Positions 49,689 to 58,167 of a stretch of 64,000 nucleotides of DNA are shown in pieces (the first letter of the stretch is position 1; every line of letters starts with the position of its first letter). The translations under genes were made by a program, and so were the position numbers. The notes beneath the pieces are model-generated. The model made no database searches, was not told where the DNA came from, and saw only the letters and a program-made list of their open reading frames with translations. This DNA is from an uncultured Coriobacteriaceae bacterium (lineage in GTDB: Bacteria > Actinomycetota > Coriobacteriia > Coriobacteriales > Atopobiaceae): contig CACYWP010000004.1 in assembly GCA_902778135.1 (NCBI GenBank), positions 62,001-126,000 of the forward strand, in the 5' to 3' direction.

Positions 49689-51020
49689 ATGCAGTTTGAC
49701 ACGACCTACCGGGTCGAGCGCTACGCCCTCGACTTGGCTTGGGACCAAGTCTCCCCCAAGGCGCAGGAGCGCGCACGCATGAGCGCCCTAGACCTGCTGG
49801 GAGCGCTGACCCTGGGTAGCCGCTCGCGCCAGTTCGGCGTGGGCCTGTCCCTCGCCCGCTCGTTGGGGATGTCCGGCGACATCCCGGTGATCGGGGCGCC
49901 TGACACCTTCAACCTGCTGGGTGCGGCGGTTGCCTGCGGCCATGCAGCCAACTCCTACGACATCGACGATGGATACAACATGATCAAGGGCCATCCGGGC
50001 TCGTCGTTCGTTGCCGGTGCGCTGGAGGCTTCCGCGGAGGCGGACGCGACCTGGCAGCAGTACCTGACGACGCTGGTGGCCTGCTACGAGGTGGCGATGC
50101 GTTGGGCGCTGGCAATGCAGGACCACTATGGCTTCCTGCACAGCAGTGGTGCCTACGGCGCCTTCGGGACGGCCCTGGGCATCGCCCGCGTGCGCGGCTA
50201 CTCGCAGGAGCAGCTGAACAACGCCCTGTCCATCGCCGACTTCCATGCACCGATGGTGCCGGTCATGCGTTCGGTGGAGTACCCGTCCAACAACAAGGAT
50301 GGCGTGCCCTTCGGTGCGCTGGTGGGTGCGATGGCCGCGCTGGAGACCGAGGCGGGCGAGACGGGCAGGGGCCACCTGCTGGAGCTGCCGGAGTACGCGT
50401 ACCTCGTGGACTCCCTGGGCAGCCGATACCTGATGGAGGACCTCTACTACAAGCCCTACACCTGCTGCCGCTGGGCACACCAGCCCATCGACTGCTGTCT
50501 GGAGCTGCGACGCCAGCACGGCTTCACCCACGACCAGGTGGTGGCCCTGCGCGTGCACACGTTCCAGGCGGCCGCGCTGCTCAGCAAGCAGGTGCCGCAC
50601 GACACCGAGGAGGCCCAATACAACATCGCCTACCCCATCGCCGCTGCGGTGGTGCACGGCGACCTGGGCTACGACCAGATACGCGACGAGGCGCTGGACA
50701 ACCCTGATGTCCATGCGCTGATGGAACGGCTCTCGTTCGTCGTCGATCCCGAGATGGAGGCGCAGTTCCCCGAGAAGCGTCTTGCCTGGGTCGAGGTCGA
50801 GCTGGAGGACGGGTCCGTGCTGCGCTCGGACGTGCATGCAGCCCCGGGCGAGCACACCGACCCCGCCCTGTGCTACGAGTGGGTGTGCGACAAGTTCCGC
50901 CGCCGTACGGCATCGGTGTTGGAAAGCGACGTGCAGGAACGGGTGATTTCGCTGGCGGGGGACGCCGGCACCCCGGTCAGGGATATCATTGACACCATCA
51001 ACAGGGCTTTGGCACGATAG
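49689..51020 (+). CDS. MmgE/PrpD-family protein
   Basis: 443 residues. The family includes 2-methylcitrate dehydratase, cis-aconitate decarboxylase and iminodisuccinate epimerase. ARMSALDLLGALTLGSRSRQFGVG, NLLGAAVACGHAANSYDIDDGY, KGHPGSSFVAGALEASAEADA and PYTCCRWAHQPIDCCLELRR follow the family pattern through both domains. The family does diverse dehydratase, decarboxylase and epimerase reactions on carboxylic acids, so the reaction cannot be stated. Its place between ATP-grasp ligases and an opine-type dehydrogenase suggests processing of an amino- or imino-acid used in the same pathway. No other propionate-cycle genes are present. Confidence 0.88.
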   Translation: MQFDTTYRVERYALDLAWDQVSPKAQERARMSALDLLGALTLGSRSRQFGVGLSLARSLGMSGDIPVIGAPDTFNLLGAAVACGHAANSYDIDDGYNMIKGHPGSSFVAGALEASAEADATWQQYLTTLVACYEVAMRWALAMQDHYGFLHSSGAYGAFGTALGIARVRGYSQEQLNNALSIADFHAPMVPVMRSVEYPSNNKDGVPFGALVGAMAALETEAGETGRGHLLELPEYAYLVDSLGSRYLMEDLYYKPYTCCRWAHQPIDCCLELRRQHGFTHDQVVALRVHTFQAAALLSKQVPHDTEEAQYNIAYPIAAAVVHGDLGYDQIRDEALDNPDVHALMERLSFVVDPEMEAQFPEKRLAWVEVELEDGSVLRSDVHAAPGEHTDPALCYEWVCDKFRRRTASVLESDVQERVISLAGDAGTPVRDIIDTINRALAR

Positions 51021-51056
51021 ATTGCCAGGGCAATGCGACAGAAGGGAATCTCAAGC

Positions 51057-52280
51057 ATGACCAAGGACATGTCATATCTCAAGGACAAGCCGATTGCCGT
51101 CATCGGCGCCGGCGCCGTGGGTCTGACCTGCGCGGCGGACTGCAAGCTCGGCGACCCCGACCGCGAGGTGCGCCTCTACTCGCGCAGCGCGAAGCACATC
51201 GCCAACTACGACCGCTCCGGTATCCTCTTTGACGGCATCCAGCGCAACCTCTATGGCTTCGAGCGCAGCGGCAAGGCCCATCTCGACCTGTACAGCACCG
51301 ACATGGCCGAGGTCGTGCGTGGCGCAGGCCTCATCGTCATCGGCATCACCGCCCTTGGGCAGGACGACTATCTGCGTCCCCTGGCCCAGCTGCTGGAGGA
51401 TGGGCAGGTCGTCCACACCTTCACCGACAACTACTGCTCCATCATGCTGCGCAAGTACATGCGCGAGTGCGGCAACGACGCCGACGTCATCATCGGTGGC
51501 TGGTCGAGCGCACCGTATGGCACGCGTGTCGAGAAGGTCCAGGGCTTCTGGATGCCGCATGTGGGCGCCAAGTACCGCGCCATCAGCCTGCGCGGCGCCT
51601 GCCTGCCCATGACCGACATCGACGAGTTCATGGCTTCCATCGAGTACCTGCCCTGCATGGACGCGGTGCGCCTTGGCGACGGTCCGGTCAAGGGCGACAC
51701 CATGCTGGACATCGGCTTTGCCAACGTCAATCCCGTCATCCACGTTCCGGCCTCCATCCTGGGCGTCTCGTCCATGGAGAACTGGAGCAGCGTCTACGGC
51801 AACGACCCCGACAGCTACTCGATGTACAGCCATGGCCTGTGCAACGCCATCTGCGAGGTGCAGTACCAGTTCTACAACGAGGAGATTGCCATCGCCGACG
51901 CCATCGGCATCGACATGCCCAAGTACAAGTACCAGATGTTCTTCTCCCGTCGCTCGGTGCTGACGCAGGAGTACATGGGCCTGGACGAGAACGGTGACGA
52001 CAACGTGGTCTTCCCGCTGGACAAGCCCTGCGACGAAGGCAACACCGGCCCCAACAACATCAACCACCGCTACATCACCGAGGACATTCCCGTCAGCTGC
52101 AAGATCTACCACGAGCTGGGCGAGAAGTTCGGCGTCAAGACCCCGATTATCGACTCGATGATCGTGCTGGGCAGCGCCATGCACAAGACCAACTGGTTCG
52201 AGACGAGCCCGTTCGGCCTCGAGCGTCTGGGCATCGCGGACATGAGCAAGGAAGAGCTGCTCAAGTACCTGCGCGGATAG
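51057..52280 (+). CDS. Octopine/nopaline dehydrogenase-family oxidoreductase
   Basis: The ATG at 51057 lies 9 nt after GAAGGG (407 residues); a codon at 51033 is also in frame. The N-terminal Rossmann domain has IAVIGAGAVGLTCAADCKL (GxGxxG), and the C-terminal domain has ANVNPVIHVPASILG with the His expected in opine dehydrogenases, plus NEEIAIADAIGIDM. Opine dehydrogenases reductively join an amino acid and a 2-oxo acid. Ketopantoate-reductase-like activity cannot be excluded. It closes the ATP-grasp/ATP-grasp/PrpD/opine group and is followed by a terminator. Confidence 0.85.
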   Translation: MTKDMSYLKDKPIAVIGAGAVGLTCAADCKLGDPDREVRLYSRSAKHIANYDRSGILFDGIQRNLYGFERSGKAHLDLYSTDMAEVVRGAGLIVIGITALGQDDYLRPLAQLLEDGQVVHTFTDNYCSIMLRKYMRECGNDADVIIGGWSSAPYGTRVEKVQGFWMPHVGAKYRAISLRGACLPMTDIDEFMASIEYLPCMDAVRLGDGPVKGDTMLDIGFANVNPVIHVPASILGVSSMENWSSVYGNDPDSYSMYSHGLCNAICEVQYQFYNEEIAIADAIGIDMPKYKYQMFFSRRSVLTQEYMGLDENGDDNVVFPLDKPCDEGNTGPNNINHRYITEDIPVSCKIYHELGEKFGVKTPIIDSMIVLGSAMHKTNWFETSPFGLERLGIADMSKEELLKYLRG

Positions 52281-52309
52281 GCAGGCACGGCCCACAGCGG
52301 CAGTAGGGT

Positions 52310-52345
52310 GCAGCCCCGACGACCAGGTCGCCGGGGCTGCCTTCT
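52310..52345 (+). terminator. Terminator after the opine-dehydrogenase gene
   Basis: GCAGCCCCG (52310-52318) and CGGGGCTGC (52332-52340) form a 9-bp stem followed by CTTCTC, in the convergent gap before the DUF6541 gene. Confidence 0.82.
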
Positions 52346-52368
52346 CATGCGTGGAATGTCCGCGCCCG

Positions 52369-54501
52369 TTACTCCTTGATGATGCGGAAGAGTCGCATGT
52401 CCTCCTCGGCCAGGACGATCTCGAAGCCGGGGGTCGCGTCGTTGATGCTGCCGATGCCGCGATAGACCCACTTCTTGTAGTTGCCGCGCAGGTTGACGTA
52501 GGAGATGTCGGCGTTCTTGTGGCTGATCAGCAGGACGTAGTCCGCCCCGATGTTGTCGACGGCCTGTCGCACCTCCTCGTTGGTCGAGATGCGCGAGAGC
52601 TCGCGGCGGATGATGTCGCTGTCCGCGGACTCCTCCGGGTCGACGACGCCCAGGAAGCTGCGGTAGTAGACGCGCAGGTCAAAGAACCCGTAGGCCAGGA
52701 AGCTGCCGTCCAGGGGGTTGTTGATGACGACCGAGCCCTCGGGGATGATCTCCATCGCCTGGCGGATGAAGTTCTGCTCGCGCTCCTCGAGGACGAGGTC
52801 GGCGGCGAGAATCTCCTCGACCGTCTCGCGGAAGTCGCCGAACGCGGTGTGGTGGCTGTTGAGGGGACGCATGGCCAGACGCTGCTCCGCCTCGGAGAAC
52901 TTGTCCCAGTTCTCCCAGTTGACCTTGCGCTTGTTGCTGATGTTGTAGGTCAGGTTGTAGTGGTCGCCCGGCAGGGAGAAGTTGGGGAAGATGTTGATGA
53001 GCATGAAGACGCCGCACACGGCTGCGCCAATCTTGACGACATGCGTGACCCTACCACGCTTGGTGTTGTAGGCGTCCGCGAAGTCGACGATCACGTCGCA
53101 CACCCAGTCCAGGCCCAGCGATGCCAGCGGGGTGCCGGCAAGGCAGGCGGTCGAGCCCAGTCGGAACACGTCGGTGTACCAGAAGCCCGACAGCAGGTGC
53201 TTGATGTCCCCCTCCATCACGGCGCCGGCGTAGCAGGTGATGCATGCCAGGACATAGGCGCCGGCCATCCACACCCACTTGGGGTTGTGCACGGCGCGGA
53301 CCGCACCGATGACGATGAGCAGCGACAGCAGGATCTGGGCGTCGTACTCGAAGTTGAGGCCGTAGTCGAAGGAGAGCGTCGCGATGTTGACGATCTCCTG
53401 GATGGTGTTGGCGAACTTGGGCCACTCGTGCCAGACCGTCGGCTGGAGCGCCGGCGCCTTGAAGAGTGCGTACCACACACCACAACAAAGTGCGGTGAAG
53501 CCCACGGCCGCGATGGAAGCCTTGACGATGGAACCATCGGTCCTGTGGTAGACGAACTCCCAGAGCCGGTTGCACAGCATCGGCGCCGCCATGAGGCCCA
53601 GCGTGAAGATGCAGCCCGGATGCACCAGCGCGAGGCCGACGATGCCCACCAGCGGGATGGCGATGGAGCGCAAGCGCTCCGAGCGGGTGGACCAGGGACG
53701 GACGGCCAGGGCGATCATGGCCAGCTCGCCCGGCACCAGGGAGAGGCCGGCGAGGTTGGGGTACAACGGGCCGAAGAAGTACAGCGTCCAAGGGAACATG
53801 ACGAAGGACAGGCAGATGACGGCGCCCACGCGCACGAGGCGGTCATGCCCCTCGAAGAGCAGTCCGAAGGCGGCTGCGGTGGAGAGCGGAAGGATGAAGG
53901 CCATGCTGGCGAACAGCGACGCGTTGATGGCCATGGGCACCTGGAGGCCCGTCAGCTGGACGACGAAGGCGCATAGGGTGTGCCAGCCCGCCGGGTAGAA
54001 GCTGCCCTCGGCTATGGGACGGATGGCAAGGTCGGCCTCGGAGAGGTAGTAGCCCGTGCCCAGGGAGCTGAAGTGGGACGAGTCCGCGAAGGCCCTGATG
54101 AGGTTGACATGATGCGTGAGGTCGTAGGCTTGGACCAGCTCGTCGGGGTAGGTCAGGCGACGAAGGAAGAGGTGACTGCACAGCATGAAGCCCAGCACGA
54201 CGTAGACGAGGATGCTCACCCATGGCAGGCGCGGCAGCTCCAGCGTCCAGTCCATCCTGCGGCCGAGCACGAAGGCGCCGGCGCAGAGCATCGTCACGAG
54301 GAAGAGGATGACGATGGCGCCGAGGTGCAGGCCCACGGCGGATATGAGCTCGGCGATGACGCAGCAGAACGAGGTGCTGATCAGCGGTGCCAGGCAAAGG
54401 GCCCATGGCCTGTCGGCGCCGAGCCCCCGCAGGGCAAGGTATCCGGGTGCATATGAGATGGCCAGATAGGCCACAAGGGCAATGACGAAGGTACTGGACA
54501 C
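52369..54501 (-). CDS. DUF6541-like polytopic membrane protein (GT-C-like)
   Basis: A GTG at 54501 follows GGGGGAA and gives 710 residues; a longer frame starts at 54555. About twelve hydrophobic segments lie in the first ~480 residues, with FADSSHFSSLGTGYYLSEADL and EGSFYPAGWHTLCAFVVQLTGL in extracellular loops. A soluble C-terminal domain follows (about 500-710; PEGSVVINNPLDGSFLAYGF, IGADYVLLISHKN). The pattern fits DUF6541 proteins, found in actinobacterial cell-surface loci and thought to be GT-C-like. It could use the donor made by the DPM-like GT2/DUF2304 pair. Confidence 0.78.
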   Translation of the reverse strand: MSSTFVIALVAYLAISYAPGYLALRGLGADRPWALCLAPLISTSFCCVIAELISAVGLHLGAIVILFLVTMLCAGAFVLGRRMDWTLELPRLPWVSILVYVVLGFMLCSHLFLRRLTYPDELVQAYDLTHHVNLIRAFADSSHFSSLGTGYYLSEADLAIRPIAEGSFYPAGWHTLCAFVVQLTGLQVPMAINASLFASMAFILPLSTAAAFGLLFEGHDRLVRVGAVICLSFVMFPWTLYFFGPLYPNLAGLSLVPGELAMIALAVRPWSTRSERLRSIAIPLVGIVGLALVHPGCIFTLGLMAAPMLCNRLWEFVYHRTDGSIVKASIAAVGFTALCCGVWYALFKAPALQPTVWHEWPKFANTIQEIVNIATLSFDYGLNFEYDAQILLSLLIVIGAVRAVHNPKWVWMAGAYVLACITCYAGAVMEGDIKHLLSGFWYTDVFRLGSTACLAGTPLASLGLDWVCDVIVDFADAYNTKRGRVTHVVKIGAAVCGVFMLINIFPNFSLPGDHYNLTYNISNKRKVNWENWDKFSEAEQRLAMRPLNSHHTAFGDFRETVEEILAADLVLEEREQNFIRQAMEIIPEGSVVINNPLDGSFLAYGFFDLRVYYRSFLGVVDPEESADSDIIRRELSRISTNEEVRQAVDNIGADYVLLISHKNADISYVNLRGNYKKWVYRGIGSINDATPGFEIVLAEEDMRLFRIIKE

Positions 54502-54777
54502 GGTTCCCCCATGGTTAGTGATGCGGATGCGCAATCGCGCAAATCGACCTATCAATCATACATGAGCAGGCCGGCGCGGCGGCCAAGAGGTGCGCACCAT
54601 ACAATGACGGCACCGGCAAGCATAGGGGCAGCTTCTTGCGGTCTTCTTGCGGTTTCGTGCAAAGGAGCTGGAGAGCGGAGGGAACGTCCCAGCTACGGCT
54701 ATAATTCTGCACCATGCTTTTACATGTCGAGGAACACGTTGAATTTCTGACAGAACCCAGCCAGTAAGGAACCACCA

Positions 54778-57147
54778 ATGTCGCATCACAGTGTTGTCAT
54801 GCGGGTCCTCACCGTACCCGCGCTGGCCTTGGCCTTGGCAGGCGTGCCTGGCATCGCTCTGGCAGACCAGGCTGCCGAGATTGCCGAGGAAGAGGCCCTC
54901 GTGGCCGTGTCGCAGGAAACCGTCGAGGCCACAGGCCAGGCTGACGAATCCGTCGAGGCAGTCGAGGTCGTGGAGGAGGCTGCCGACGAGCAGGTCGAGG
55001 ATGCCCTGCCGCTGGACGACCAGGGCGTTGGCATCGGCGACGAGCTGCCTGCTGACGAAGGCGTCGCCATGGATGACGCCGAGGCCATCGACACCGAGGC
55101 CACGGCGGCTGCCGACGAGCAGGTCGAGGCCGAGTCCGCGTCCGAGGATGCCGTCGCACCCGAGGCCGACCCGGCAGAGGCGGAGGTCCCAGCCGAGGCA
55201 GAGCCCGTCGCGGAGGAGCAGTCCCCCGCCCCCCTCGCAGCCCCTTCCTACTTTGACGAGTGGGTCAAGGTCGGCAGCGACTACATCTACTACAACAAGA
55301 GCGGCAACACCCAGACCGCATGGGTCATCACGCAGAAGGACCTGAACAACGTGGTCGGAGCCGCACAGCGCTACTGGATCGACCCGTCCACGGGCCGTCT
55401 GGCGCTGTCGAAGCTCGTGCAGACGGGCGCGGCCGCATGGGCCTACGCGCGTCCCGAGGGCTATGTCGTGCGTGGCAAGTGGACCGACACGGGCACCGGT
55501 TACGTCTACCTGGCCAACAACGACGGCAGGCTGGAGAACACCGGCTGGCTGGTCTCCAACAAGTACGGCGATGGCCTGCAGCGCTACTACATCGACAAGA
55601 CGGCTCACGCAGCCATTCCCGGCTATGCGGCGGACCAGTGGGACCACTACACCCGCAAGGAGGGCTTCGTCGCGCGCGGCCGCTACACCGACCCCGATAC
55701 CGGCTACCTCTACCTCGCCGACAACGACGGCAAGCTGGAGAAGACCGGCTGGATGGTCACCAACAAGTACGATGCCAACAAGAAGCTGCAGCGCTACTAC
55801 GTCGACAAGGTCGCCCATGCCATCATCCCCGGCCACAACCTGATCGATGGCAACCACTACTACGTCCTGGCCGAAACGGGCTACGTCCTGCGCGGCAAGC
55901 TGGCCGTTGGCAACGGCATGCTGCTGGCCAACAACGACGGCAAGCTGGCCTGGAAGGAAGGCTGGCTGGTCACCAAGGAGTACGACAAGAACCTGCAGCG
56001 CTATCGCATCGACGGCGCTCCGGGGTCGGGCCTGATGGGCGCCCACGTCGGCATCTTTGCCGTCTCCGGCGCCACCTACTATGGCACGCAGGCCGAGGGC
56101 TATGTCGCACGCAACATCTACGTCGACCCCAAGACCTCCTATGTCTACCTCGCCGACAACGACGGCAGGCTGGAGAAGACCGGCTGGGTCATCACCAACA
56201 AGTACGATCCCAACAAGAAGCTGCAGCGCTACTACATCGACCCCGTCAAGCATGCCGCCATCCCCGGCCACCTGCAGCTGGGCGGCGCGCATTACTACGT
56301 GCGTCCCGAGGTCGGGTACGTCCTGCGCGGCAAGCTGGCCATGGGCAAGGGCATGCTGCTGGCCGACAACGACGGCAAGCTGGCCTGGAACGTGGGTTGG
56401 CTGGTCACGTCGGCCTATGACGGCAAGCTGCAGCGCTACCTCATCGGCGACACGCCGGGCAACGGCCTGCGCGGTGCCACGCTGGGCGAGTTCACGACCG
56501 GCGGCAAGAAGTACTACGGCGACACCAGCCAGGGCTACGTCGCCCGCAATGCCAGCGTCCGCATCTCCGGCACCTGGTACCACGCCGACAATGACGGCGT
56601 CCTGACCGTGATGAAGAACGGCAAGTACGGCTACCAGAACCCGGCGGGCTACTATCAGCTCAGCTCCTACACCGTGGTGCTGCCCGACTACTGCACCGGC
56701 ATCTTCGGCTACGTCAGCCCCAACATGATCAGCCCGGGAGCGACGCGCTCGCAGTGCGTCGAGGCGTTCATCGCGCGCGCCTACGACTACCTGGGCACGA
56801 CCTACATCTGGGACTATGCGTGCGCACCCGGTGTGGGCGTCGACTGTGCCGGCCTGGTCCTCCAGTGCATGTACGCGGTGGGCATCACCCCCGACAAGTA
56901 CACGCCCTATGACCACTATTACACGCCTGGTCACGACCACTACGCCAACGACATGCGCAACGACGGCAAGATGATGACGCTGTCGGTGGGCGAGCGTCAG
57001 CGTGGCGACCTGATCTGCTACTACGGTCACATCGCCATCTACCTGGGCAATGACCAGATCATCCACGCCTACCCCGGCAGCGTGTTCATCTCGAGCATGT
57101 ACTACAACGGGATGTCGCCCATCGCAGTCAAGCGCGTCTTCATCTAG
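54778..57147 (+). CDS. Secreted NlpC/P60 peptidase with wall-binding-like repeats (2)
   Basis: The ATG at 54778 lies 7 nt after AAGGA. The 789-residue product has a signal peptide (PALALALAGVPGIALA), a long Glu/Asp/Ala/Val linker (about 30-150), about seven repeats (about 155-620; [61 protein letters not shown]), and a C-terminal NlpC/P60 domain (about 640-789). The domain has the catalytic Cys in GVDCAGLVLQCMY and His in GHIAIYLGNDQIIHA, with RGDLICYY before it. The linker-to-peptidase segment (YGYQNPAGYYQL, YVSPNMISPGATRSQCVEAFI) parallels the gene at 29260, showing common ancestry. Confidence 0.9.
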   Translation: MSHHSVVMRVLTVPALALALAGVPGIALADQAAEIAEEEALVAVSQETVEATGQADESVEAVEVVEEAADEQVEDALPLDDQGVGIGDELPADEGVAMDDAEAIDTEATAAADEQVEAESASEDAVAPEADPAEAEVPAEAEPVAEEQSPAPLAAPSYFDEWVKVGSDYIYYNKSGNTQTAWVITQKDLNNVVGAAQRYWIDPSTGRLALSKLVQTGAAAWAYARPEGYVVRGKWTDTGTGYVYLANNDGRLENTGWLVSNKYGDGLQRYYIDKTAHAAIPGYAADQWDHYTRKEGFVARGRYTDPDTGYLYLADNDGKLEKTGWMVTNKYDANKKLQRYYVDKVAHAIIPGHNLIDGNHYYVLAETGYVLRGKLAVGNGMLLANNDGKLAWKEGWLVTKEYDKNLQRYRIDGAPGSGLMGAHVGIFAVSGATYYGTQAEGYVARNIYVDPKTSYVYLADNDGRLEKTGWVITNKYDPNKKLQRYYIDPVKHAAIPGHLQLGGAHYYVRPEVGYVLRGKLAMGKGMLLADNDGKLAWNVGWLVTSAYDGKLQRYLIGDTPGNGLRGATLGEFTTGGKKYYGDTSQGYVARNASVRISGTWYHADNDGVLTVMKNGKYGYQNPAGYYQLSSYTVVLPDYCTGIFGYVSPNMISPGATRSQCVEAFIARAYDYLGTTYIWDYACAPGVGVDCAGLVLQCMYAVGITPDKYTPYDHYYTPGHDHYANDMRNDGKMMTLSVGERQRGDLICYYGHIAIYLGNDQIIHAYPGSVFISSMYYNGMSPIAVKRVFI

Positions 57148-57168
57148 CACAGGCTGACATCGACTGAG

Positions 57169-57201
57169 TCGCGGGCCGTCGGAGCAATCCGGCGGCCCGC
57201 A
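57169..57201 (+). terminator. Hairpin after the second NlpC/P60 gene
   Basis: GCGGGCCG and CGGCGGCCCGC pair across an ~11-nt loop shortly after the stop. There is no clear T tract, so termination is probable rather than certain. Confidence 0.6.
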
Positions 57202-57211
57202 CTGCTCTCCA

Positions 57212-57323
57212 GCTTCGACCGTCTGGGACGGTTCTCCACGGTCGAAAAAGACCCAACCAGCGGGAATGGTTTCTCTGCAATCGGGCCTTTCGACCGCGGA
57301 GAACCGTCCCAGACGGTCGAAGC
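57212..57323. repeat. Inverted palindromic repeat element, copy 1
   Basis: Left arm 57212-57247 and right arm 57288-57323 are inverted copies with one mismatch. The arm contains CGACCGTCTGGGACGGTTCT and ends CGGTCGAAA, and itself holds the inverted pair TTCGACCG/CGGTCGAA. The loop holds CCCAACCAGC, also found beside the copy at 61840. Confidence 0.85.
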
Positions 57324-57453
57324 CGCTGCCTGGCTTCGCTCCTGTCAGTTGGGCGTATGCTACGCTCACGGGCCATTCACACGAGAGAGGCGCATCTCGT
57401 ATAAAATCGTATTCTTAGAACGTACGAGCCGCGAGATTGTCAGGGAGCCACGC

Positions 57454-58056
57454 ATGGACCAGATCACATCGGGCAACTTCACCTTCACCCGCACCTCCAT
57501 CGACGGAGTCATCGTCGTCGACGTGAAGAGCTATGGTGACGCCCGCGGGTACTTCATGGAGACCTACAAGCGCCCCGACTTCCTGGCAGGCGGCATCGAC
57601 GTCGAGTTCGTGCAGGACAACCAGAGCGCTAGCACCAAGGGCGTGCTGCGTGGCCTGCACTTCCAGATCAACCACCCCCAGTCCAAGCTCGTGCGCGTCG
57701 TGTCCGGTACCGTCTTTGACGTGGCGGTCGACCTGCGCAAGGGCAGCCCCACCTGGGGCAAGTGGGAGGGCACGATCCTGTCGGCCGAGAATCATCGCCA
57801 GTTCTTCATCCCGCGCGGCTTTGCCCACGGGTTCCTCGTGCTGTCCGACACGGCCGAGTTCTGCTACAAGTGTGACGACGTCTATCACCCCAACGACGAG
57901 GGCGGCCTGATGTACGACGACCCCTCGATTGGCGTGGAGTGGCCCGCGCTGGAGGGTGACGACGCCTTTGACCCGGCGAAGCTCGTGCTGTCCGAGAAGG
58001 ACACCAAGCATCCGCCGCTGACCGAGATTGCCGACCAGCTGAAGTTCGAGGTCTAG
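57454..58056 (+). CDS. rfbC: dTDP-4-dehydrorhamnose 3,5-epimerase
   Basis: Third dTDP-L-rhamnose enzyme. The ATG at 57454 lies 6 nt after GGGAG; the frame is open from 57349. The 200-residue product has the RmlC cupin signature: DARGYFMETYKRPDF, FVQDNQSASTKGVLRGLHFQ (catalytic His), VAVDLRKGSPTWGKW, RGFAHGFLVLSD, and EFCYKCDDVYHPNDEGGLMYDDPSIGVEW, which includes the conserved Tyr. It lies about 30 kb from the other three rfb genes, between two secreted repeat-protein genes. Together the four enzymes complete the pathway. Confidence 0.96.
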   Translation: MDQITSGNFTFTRTSIDGVIVVDVKSYGDARGYFMETYKRPDFLAGGIDVEFVQDNQSASTKGVLRGLHFQINHPQSKLVRVVSGTVFDVAVDLRKGSPTWGKWEGTILSAENHRQFFIPRGFAHGFLVLSDTAEFCYKCDDVYHPNDEGGLMYDDPSIGVEWPALEGDDAFDPAKLVLSEKDTKHPPLTEIADQLKFEV

Positions 58057-58167
58057 CCGCTCGTCCAGGCGTGCTTCCGTCGACAAGAAAATGATGCAGA
58101 CAAGCTAGTTGCCGTAGAAGCGCCGGTAACTGGTGACCAAGCATGGTCGGCGCGACAAGGAGCGTTA

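Noticed and set aside
49689..51020. Calling the PrpD-family gene a 2-methylcitrate dehydratase
   Set aside because: No prpB or prpC lies nearby and the family has several reactions; the context points to another substrate.
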